Part shown: positions 58,275-64,000 of the stretch, in pieces
Numbering within the stretch: the stretch's first letter is position 1
How the letters are laid out: the number at the start of each line of letters is the position of its first letter
Assembly (NCBI RefSeq): GCF_024171405.1
Contig: NZ_JALJZT010000002.1
Coordinates: forward strand, 2,108,001 to 2,172,000
Source of the DNA: Qipengyuania citrea
GTDB taxonomy: Bacteria > Pseudomonadota > Alphaproteobacteria > Sphingomonadales > Sphingomonadaceae
DNA length: 64,000 nucleotides
Reading direction: 5' to 3'
Position numbers and translations under genes: made by a program
The notes under the pieces: model-generated
Seen by the model: only the letters and a program-made list of their open reading frames with translations
What the model was told of the DNA's origin: nothing
Databases searched by the model: none

Positions 58275-58949
58275 TTACTGGCCGCGGCGCTCGCCCCGCT
58301 TGGCACGGCGTTCGCCCTTCTGTGCCTCGCGTTCCTCGGCTGAGATCGCGCCGTCGCCATTGGTATCGAGCTTGGCGAAGCGGGCCTGAACCGAAGCATC
58401 GAATTCGGCGCGGCTGATCGCCTGGTCGCCATTGGTATCGGCGGTCATGTGCATGCCGCCGCGCTTTCCGTCACGGCCACCACGTTTGCCGCGTTCGCCG
58501 CGGGCTTCGTGCATTGCGGCCAGTTCGGCTTGCGAGAGGCCGCCCGACTGGTCGGTATCGGCCTTGGCGAAATGCTCGGCCATGCGGGCGCTGCGATCAC
58601 CGCCGCGCCGGCCGCGACGGTCCGCGCGATCGCCGCGTTCGGGCCGATTCGCCTTGCGGGCTTCATGCGCAGCCTTCATTTCGGCTGCGGTCAGTTCGCC
58701 ATTACCATCGGTGTCCGCCTGGGCGAACATTTCGGCGCCCACTGCCGCACGGTCGTCGGCATTGAGCACACCATCGCCATTGGCATCCATACGGGCGAAG
58801 CGCTGAGCGCTGGTGGCCTGCATTTCGGCCAGCGTGATGCGGCCATCGCCATCGGTGTCGGGATTTTCCCCGCCACGGTGCTGCGCGATTGCAGCAGTGC
58901 CGGTCAGCGCCAGCACGGCAGCGGAGAGAGTGAGGAAGGTCTTGTTCAT
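58275..58949 (-). CDS. Exported EF-hand calcium-binding protein
   Basis: This 224-residue protein has a signal peptide (about 1-22, ending AIAQ) and six EF-hand-like loops: DTDGDGRI, DANGDGVL, DTDGNGEL, DTDQSGGL, DTNGDQAI and DTNGDGAI. Basic linkers rich in Arg, Gly and Lys separate them. It would bind calcium in the periplasm or outside. It is upstream of an OmpR regulator and kinase on the same strand, an arrangement consistent with a calcium- or divalent-ion-responsive system, but the sequence does not prove it. GGAGA lies before the ATG. A hairpin-forming inverted repeat (58971-58977 with 59017-59023) lies in its leader. Confidence 0.9.
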   Translation of the reverse strand: MNKTFLTLSAAVLALTGTAAIAQHRGGENPDTDGDGRITLAEMQATSAQRFARMDANGDGVLNADDRAAVGAEMFAQADTDGNGELTAAEMKAAHEARKANRPERGDRADRRGRRGGDRSARMAEHFAKADTDQSGGLSQAELAAMHEARGERGKRGGRDGKRGGMHMTADTNGDQAISRAEFDASVQARFAKLDTNGDGAISAEEREAQKGERRAKRGERRGQ

Positions 58950-59126
58950 GGGTTATCTCCAAAAGTGGAGAGCTGCGACGGACCAGGGGTCTGAGGGGAG
59001 GGACGTATTCGCCCGCCGCAGCTCGTATTCCCGTTCTAGGCCCGCAATGTCGCAGCAATATCCCGAACATGGCCTGAATTGTAACGGATTGCATCGGCGC
59101 GGCGTACCTGTTCATCGCGCTGCAAG

Positions 59127-59525
59127 TCAGCGGGGCCGGTGCCGGGTGCCCTCGCCCGCGGTGATGAATATGGCGGTGGCTTCGCTATCGATATCGGCAA
59201 TATGCCACACGCCCGCGGGGTTGATGGCATATTCCCCCGCCGCGAGTGAGGTGGTTTCGCGCCGCCCGTCCGGGAATTCCTGCGTCACCACCATCGTGCC
59301 CGCGGTGCAGATCACCACTTCCTCGCCCAGCGGGTGCATTTCCCAGCTTGGCCAGCTTTCGGTAAAATGGTGCTGGCTGACCAGCCGCCCCTCGCGCCCG
59401 TCGGCCGCATGCCGCTCGCCATAGGCTTCATACCATTCGAGCCCGTTGAAGGGCGGCTGCGGCACCGCCGTCGCGCCCAGACCCAGATGGATGAAACTGT
59501 CGGCGACACGGTGCGGCCGGGCCAT
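59127..59525 (-). CDS. Cupin domain protein
   Basis: This 132-residue protein has a cupin beta-barrel with metal-ligand residues in HHFTESWPSWEMHPLGEEVV near residues 52-71 and a second histidine in GVWHIADI near 107. Enzymatic or binding role is unknown. It begins one base after the stop of the VOC gene, so the two form an operon. Confidence 0.82.
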   Translation of the reverse strand: MARPHRVADSFIHLGLGATAVPQPPFNGLEWYEAYGERHAADGREGRLVSQHHFTESWPSWEMHPLGEEVVICTAGTMVVTQEFPDGRRETTSLAAGEYAINPAGVWHIADIDSEATAIFITAGEGTRHRPR

Positions 59526-59526
59526 G

Positions 59527-59928
59527 TCAGGCCACCTTGTCCATCAGGAAAGCGTTGAGCTTGTTGCCATCGGGATCGCGGAAATAGGCCGCATAGAAGA
59601 CCATGCCGTTGGCGTCGGGTTCGCCCCGCGGGCCCGGTTCACCTTCGCTGGTGCCGCCGTTGGCCAACGCGATGTCGTACAGCCGCTGCACCTGATCGCG
59701 GTCCTGCGCCTGCAGGGCCACCATGGTGCCATTGCCGACGGTCGCCGCTTCGCCATCGAATGGCTTGGTCGCAGCGATACCCGCCGCGCCGTCCATATTG
59801 CCCCAGGCAATGAAGCTGTCGAAATCCATCATCCGCCCCACGCCCAGTTCGGCCGCGATGGGATCGTAGAACCGAGCCGCCTGCTCGAGATCGTTGGTCC
59901 CCAGTGTCACATATCCGATCATCTGCAT
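59527..59928 (-). CDS. VOC family (glyoxalase-like) protein
   Basis: This 133-residue vicinal-oxygen-chelate fold protein has the paired beta-alpha-beta repeats of glyoxalase I-like proteins, beginning MIGYVTLGTNDLEQAARFYD and ending FRDPDGNKLNAFL with the conserved DPDGN loop. Members include dioxygenases, lyases and antibiotic-binding proteins; no function can be read here. It is co-transcribed with the cupin gene. Confidence 0.88.
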   Translation of the reverse strand: MQMIGYVTLGTNDLEQAARFYDPIAAELGVGRMMDFDSFIAWGNMDGAAGIAATKPFDGEAATVGNGTMVALQAQDRDQVQRLYDIALANGGTSEGEPGPRGEPDANGMVFYAAYFRDPDGNKLNAFLMDKVA

Positions 59929-59984
59929 TCTCCTTGTCGAAAACGACTCGCGACCGGCGGAACATTAGGGGAACATGATCTGGC

Positions 59985-61790
59985 CTACAAGGGCGCGCAT
60001 TGCTCCTCGAGCCAGGCGAGATCATCGCCCTCGAGCTGCGGGGCAAGCGTAGCGTAGACCGCGGTGTGATAGTCGTTCCACCAGCCGATTTCGGCCTCGC
60101 TGAGCAGCGCGGGGTCGACCAGCGTCCGGTCGAGCGGAACCATCGTCAGCGTTTCGAAGCCGAGATACTTGCCCTCGCTGTCCGCAAGGCCCGCATCGAC
60201 CACCAGCACGAGGTTCTCGATTCGGATGCCGTATTCGCCGGGCTTGTAGTAACCGGGCTCGTTCGACAGGATCATCCCCTCGCGCAGCGGGGTTTCGGTG
60301 CCGGGGAAGGCGCCGCCCGGCTTGCTGATCCGCTGCGGGCCCTCGTGGACCGAGAGGAAGCTGCCGACGCCGTGACCGGTGCCGTGGCCGTAATCGACCC
60401 CGCCGTTCCACAGATGCATCCGGGCCAGCGCGTCGAGCGCGCCGCCCGTGGTGCGATCGGGGAATTTCTGCATGTCGAGCTGGATATGGCCTTTGAGCAC
60501 GCGCGTGTTGCGCTCGACCATCTCGGCGCTGGGCTCGCCCGGGCCGATCCACACGGTACGGGTGATGTCGGTGGTGCCGTCGAGATACTGGCCGCCCGAA
60601 TCGACGAGGTAGATCGACGAGGGCGGGATCGGGATATTGCTGTCTTCATCGACCTTGTAATGCGGCAGCGCGGCATGGCCCGCTGCGGCACTGATCGTGT
60701 CGAAGCTCGCATCCTTGAGCAGGCCGCCCGCTTCGCGGAATTCGCGCAGCTTGGCCGCCGCGGCGAGCTCGTCGACGCCGCCCTTGGGCGCTTCGATGCC
60801 GAGCCAGCGCAGGAACCGCGCCACGGCGGCACCATCGCGCGACTGGGCATCGCGGTGGCCCTGCTGTTCGGCCGGGTTCTTGATCGCCTTGGGCAGCACG
60901 GTCGGATCGTCGGTGCGCACCACGCTGGCGCCGCCCTGTTCCAGCGCGTGGAAGATGCCTGCCACCGCATGGTTCGGATCGACCGCGACCCGCTTGCCGT
61001 CCAGCGCCTCGAGCGCGGGTACGAATTCCGCGCGGTCGCGCACCGTCACCGCATTGCCGAGATGCTGGGTGAGTTCGGGCGTGACCTTGTCGGGCGCGAT
61101 GAACAGTTCGGCGGTGCCATCGGCATGCGCCAGGACATAGGACAGCGCGACCGGAGTGTTGTCGACATCGCTGCCGCGCATGTTCAGCAGCCACGCGACC
61201 GAATCGAGCGCGCTGACGACGGTCGCGTCATACCCTTCCTGCTTGAGCCAGTCGGCCACTTCGGAACGCTTGTCGGCGCTCGACCGTCCGGCATGCTCGT
61301 CGCCATGCGGGACCGCTGCGGCCAGCGAGGCCTGCGGACGGTCGTCCCAGATCGCATCGATCGGATTGCCGTCCACCGGGACCAGTTCGATGCCCTTGCG
61401 TGCGAACGCGGCTTCGGCCTCCTCGGCCCAGCCGATCCCGTGCAGCCATGCGTCATAGCCGATCTTTGCCCCCTCGGGCGCGTGCTCGGCGATCCATTTG
61501 GCGGGCGATGTGGCGGGCACATCCTCGTAATCGTACAGCGCCCCGCTGACCTGCTCGCGCACCTGGACGGTATAGCGCCCGTCGGTGAACATCGCTGCGC
61601 GGTCCTGCAGCACGGCGGCACTTCCGGCGCTGCCGCCGAAACCGGTCAGCCAGTTGAGCCGCTGGGCATAGGAGCCGACATATTCGCTCATATGCTCGTC
61701 CGAGATGGGAATGACGAAGCCGTCGAGGCCGCGGCGGGCCAGTTCCTTGCGCAATCCGTCGAGACGGGCTTCATGGGTCTGCATCAGCAT
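59985..61790 (-). CDS. Aminopeptidase P family protein (M24B)
   Basis: This 601-residue protein is a long aminopeptidase P that removes an N-terminal residue from peptides with proline in the second position. Two creatinase-type N-terminal domains (to about 300) precede the metal domain. Dimanganese ligands are visible: aspartates in LDGTTDITRTV near 405, histidine in YGHGTGHGVG near 470, glutamate in ILSNEPGYY near 505 and a second glutamate in RIENLVLV. AAGGA lies nine bases before the ATG at 61790. Cytoplasmic location is expected. Confidence 0.92.
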   Translation of the reverse strand: MLMQTHEARLDGLRKELARRGLDGFVIPISDEHMSEYVGSYAQRLNWLTGFGGSAGSAAVLQDRAAMFTDGRYTVQVREQVSGALYDYEDVPATSPAKWIAEHAPEGAKIGYDAWLHGIGWAEEAEAAFARKGIELVPVDGNPIDAIWDDRPQASLAAAVPHGDEHAGRSSADKRSEVADWLKQEGYDATVVSALDSVAWLLNMRGSDVDNTPVALSYVLAHADGTAELFIAPDKVTPELTQHLGNAVTVRDRAEFVPALEALDGKRVAVDPNHAVAGIFHALEQGGASVVRTDDPTVLPKAIKNPAEQQGHRDAQSRDGAAVARFLRWLGIEAPKGGVDELAAAAKLREFREAGGLLKDASFDTISAAAGHAALPHYKVDEDSNIPIPPSSIYLVDSGGQYLDGTTDITRTVWIGPGEPSAEMVERNTRVLKGHIQLDMQKFPDRTTGGALDALARMHLWNGGVDYGHGTGHGVGSFLSVHEGPQRISKPGGAFPGTETPLREGMILSNEPGYYKPGEYGIRIENLVLVVDAGLADSEGKYLGFETLTMVPLDRTLVDPALLSEAEIGWWNDYHTAVYATLAPQLEGDDLAWLEEQCAPL

Positions 61791-61933
61791 CGAGAAATCC
61801 TTTCCTTCGCGCCGGTCGCGCTGGGGAGCGACTCGGTGCTTGCGGCGCGTGGCGCAGCCGCATAATCACTCCCCCGTCATAGTCATCCGCGGCGCTCCTT
61901 TCCAGTTTTGCGCCGCCCGGGGGAGGACCACCC

Positions 61934-64000
61934 ATGCCTTTCATGCGATACGCCGCGTTCCTATCTGCCGCATCGCTGGCGCTCAGCGCGCCGCTCCACG
62001 CCCAGAACTCCGAAGGGACCACAGTGCCACAGCCGACTTCGCCGCCGACTGCCGAAAAACGCGACCACAGCTATTCGCACCACGGGATCACGATTTCCGA
62101 CCCCTACCACTGGCTGCGCGACCAGTCCTATCCGACGATCGACGACGAGGACGTGCTCGACCATCTGAAGGCCGAAAACGCGTGGTTCGAAGCGCGGATG
62201 AAGCCGCAGCAGCCGCTGGTCGACGAATTGTTCGCGGAGATGAAGGCGCGCATCAAGGAAGACGATTCCACCGTGCCGCAGCGCCGCGGGGATTATCTCT
62301 ACTGGTCGGAGTTCGAGGAAGGCGCGGAATACCGCAAATATTACCGCAAGCCGGTTGCCGGGGGCGACGACGTCCTGATCCTCGACGAGAACGCGCTGGC
62401 CGAAGGGGTCGAATATTTCCGCCTGGGCGCGTTTTCGGTGTCGCAGAACGGCCGCTATCTCGCCTATTCCGCCGATACCAACGGCTCCGAACGCTTCACC
62501 GCGCGGATCAAGGACCTGGAAACGGGCGAACTGCTGCCCGACGAGATCCCCGGCACGCTGTCGGACCTCGTTTGGGTGAAGAACGACACGGCGCTGGTCT
62601 ATGGCACTGCGGACGACAATTGGCGCGTCCACGATGCGACCATGCATGTCCTCGGAACGCCGGTCAGCGAAGACGTCGAACTCTACCGCGAAACCATCGA
62701 CGAGGGTTTTCGCGTCGGCACCGGCCTGTCGGCACAGGAAGACTGGCTGATCATTTCGACCGGCGACAACGAGACCAGCGAAGTCCGCTTGGTGCCGGCC
62801 AGCGATCCCACGGCGGAGCAGGTGCTGGTCAAGCCGCGCCAGAAGGGCGTCGAATACGATGTCGATGTGCGCGACGGGATGGTGTGGGTCCATACCAATG
62901 ACGACCACGTCAATTTCCGGCTGGCGACCGCCAAGCTCGAGACACCGGGCGACTGGACCACGCTGATCTCCGGATCGGACGAGTTTTACCTGACCGGTTT
63001 CGAACTGTTCAAGGACTTCTATGTCACCGAAGGGCGACTGCGCGGGCTCGACCAGATCCAGCTGCGCTCCTACAAGGATGCCAATCTGGTCAAGCCGATC
63101 GCCTTTGCCGAGGCCAGCTTCAGCGCAGGGCTGAGCAACAATCCCGAATACGATCAGGACACCCTGCGGCTGGCCTATGAGAGCATGGTCACGCCCGATT
63201 CGGTCTATGACTATCACGTCGCCACGGGCGAGCTCGAACTGCTCAAGCAGCAGGAAATCCCCAGCGGTTACGACCCCGCGCTCTACACCACCGAGCGTGT
63301 CGAGATCGCCGCGCGTGACGGCACGATGGTTCCGGTCAGCATTATCATGCGCAAGGACCGGCCGAAGACCGGGCCGCTGCACCTCTATGCCTACGGCGCT
63401 TACGGCTATGCGGTGCCACCGGGCTTCTCGACCTCACGGCTGAGCCTGGTCGATCGCGGCTATGCCTATGCCATCGCGCATATCCGCGGCGGCGACGACC
63501 TGGGCCGCAAGTGGTACCTGCAGGGCAAGCTCAACGAACGCACCAACACCTTCAACGACTTCGTTGACGTGGCGAAGGGGCTGGTCGCCAAGGGCTATAC
63601 CGAGAAAGGCCGGATCAGCATTTCGGGCGGTTCGGCGGGCGGCGAGCTGATGGGCGCGGTGGTCAACACCGATCCCGAGCTGTGGGGCGCGGTGGTGGCG
63701 CATGTGCCCTTCGTCGATGTGCTGTCGACCATGCTCGACGGAGAACTGCCGCTGACGCCGGGCGAATGGCCGGAATGGGGCAACCCGATCCTGAGCAAGC
63801 AGGCCTTCGCCTATATTCTCAGCTACAGCCCCTACGACCAGGTGACGGCGCAGGATTACCCGCCGATGCTGGTGACCGCGGGTCTGAACGATCCGCGCGT
63901 GACCTATTGGGAGCCCGCCAAGTGGGTGGCCAAGCTGCGCGAGGTGAAGACCGGTGACAGCGAATTGCTGCTCAAGACCAATATGGGCGCGGGCCATGGC
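61934..64000 (+). CDS. S9 prolyl-oligopeptidase family protease, oligopeptidase B-like, 3' end missing
   Basis: The frame stays open to the right edge, giving 689 codons without a stop. A signal peptide (about 1-23, ending LHA) marks it as exported. The N terminus is typical of the family (DPYHWLRDQS), followed by a beta-propeller and an alpha/beta-hydrolase domain with nucleophile Ser567 in SGGSAGGELMG, acid Asp653 in GLNDPRV and His688 in GAGHG at the very edge. Spacing matches E. coli oligopeptidase B (PtrB). It cleaves after basic residues in that family. About 15-30 residues are likely missing. It is divergent from the aminopeptidase P gene. Confidence 0.92.
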   Translation, partial: MPFMRYAAFLSAASLALSAPLHAQNSEGTTVPQPTSPPTAEKRDHSYSHHGITISDPYHWLRDQSYPTIDDEDVLDHLKAENAWFEARMKPQQPLVDELFAEMKARIKEDDSTVPQRRGDYLYWSEFEEGAEYRKYYRKPVAGGDDVLILDENALAEGVEYFRLGAFSVSQNGRYLAYSADTNGSERFTARIKDLETGELLPDEIPGTLSDLVWVKNDTALVYGTADDNWRVHDATMHVLGTPVSEDVELYRETIDEGFRVGTGLSAQEDWLIISTGDNETSEVRLVPASDPTAEQVLVKPRQKGVEYDVDVRDGMVWVHTNDDHVNFRLATAKLETPGDWTTLISGSDEFYLTGFELFKDFYVTEGRLRGLDQIQLRSYKDANLVKPIAFAEASFSAGLSNNPEYDQDTLRLAYESMVTPDSVYDYHVATGELELLKQQEIPSGYDPALYTTERVEIAARDGTMVPVSIIMRKDRPKTGPLHLYAYGAYGYAVPPGFSTSRLSLVDRGYAYAIAHIRGGDDLGRKWYLQGKLNERTNTFNDFVDVAKGLVAKGYTEKGRISISGGSAGGELMGAVVNTDPELWGAVVAHVPFVDVLSTMLDGELPLTPGEWPEWGNPILSKQAFAYILSYSPYDQVTAQDYPPMLVTAGLNDPRVTYWEPAKWVAKLREVKTGDSELLLKTNMGAGHG

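Noticed and set aside
61705..62901. 398-codon plus-strand frame near the right edge
   Set aside because: It is out of frame with the oligopeptidase B-like gene starting at 61934, which has the signal peptide, family motifs and catalytic triad.

Overview
This window is strongly G+C-rich bacterial chromosome carrying 64 supported protein genes. It has no rRNA, tRNA, CRISPR array, insertion sequence or phage gene that I can see. Gene content and order point to an alphaproteobacterium of the order Sphingomonadales, most likely an Erythrobacteraceae-type marine or soil organism. The pointers are the DUF3576-leuS-lptE-holA cluster, an exosortase-A-associated O-glycosylation ligase and glycosyltransferase, PHB enzymes, a pabB-pabC fusion, an EF-hand/OmpR/kinase cluster, and EcfG-type (GGAAC-N16-CGTT) promoter sequences. 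Assignment to that order is inference from gene families, not from a marker-gene phylogeny.

Layout. 1-3.9 kb: 3' end of murA, a small stress-like membrane protein, a ribbon-helix-helix protein, a membrane-tethered HTH-DUF4019 protein, acetoacetyl-CoA reductase and an exported protein. 3.9-9.7 kb: DUF3576 lipoprotein, leuS, lptE, holA, then lptC-lptA on the other strand. 9.7-14.3 kb: RNase D, ung, a penicillin-binding-like hydrolase, an SDR and a crotonase. 14.3-20.4 kb: gltD and gltB. 20.6-26.5 kb: an envelope glycan region with an exosortase-associated glycosyltransferase and O-ligase and a membrane sulfatase-fold transferase. 26.8-30 kb: MaoC, thiolase and PHB depolymerase. 30-34 kb: ABC exporter, uppP, a GlsB-type stress membrane protein and two tandem acidic lipoproteins. 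34-35.8 kb: phhA and ppk2. 35.9-40.7 kb: a five-gene acyl-CoA degradation operon. 41-45.3 kb: recQ, then an SPFH/ribbon-helix-helix/hydrolase operon behind an AT-rich palindrome. 45.4-50.3 kb: beta-helix protein, GNAT, ribA, xth and alkaline phosphatase. 50.3-54.4 kb: a candidate small RNA, lolA, rpmG, arfB, an RluA-type synthase and pabB-pabC. 54.5-64 kb: HerA-like ATPase, two-component system with an EF-hand protein, cupin, VOC protein, aminopeptidase P, and a prolyl-oligopeptidase-type protease that runs off the right edge.

Genes work together in several groups. LptA, LptC and LptE belong to one lipopolysaccharide export machine, and LolA and UppP also serve the envelope. PhbB and PhaZ make and break PHB. 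GltB and GltD form glutamate synthase. The acyl-CoA operon supplies most steps of a beta-oxidation-like route.

The least explained signals are four. (1) The SPFH + AT-hook ribbon-helix-helix operon has an AT-rich palindrome that can also pair with its own ribosome binding site. (2) A roughly 123-nt small RNA candidate lies downstream of lolA, with its own promoter, C-rich loop and terminator. (3) Two paralogous acidic lipoproteins lie in tandem, the second behind a perfect EcfG-type promoter sequence. (4) One protein combines a LuxR-type HTH, a membrane segment and DUF4019.
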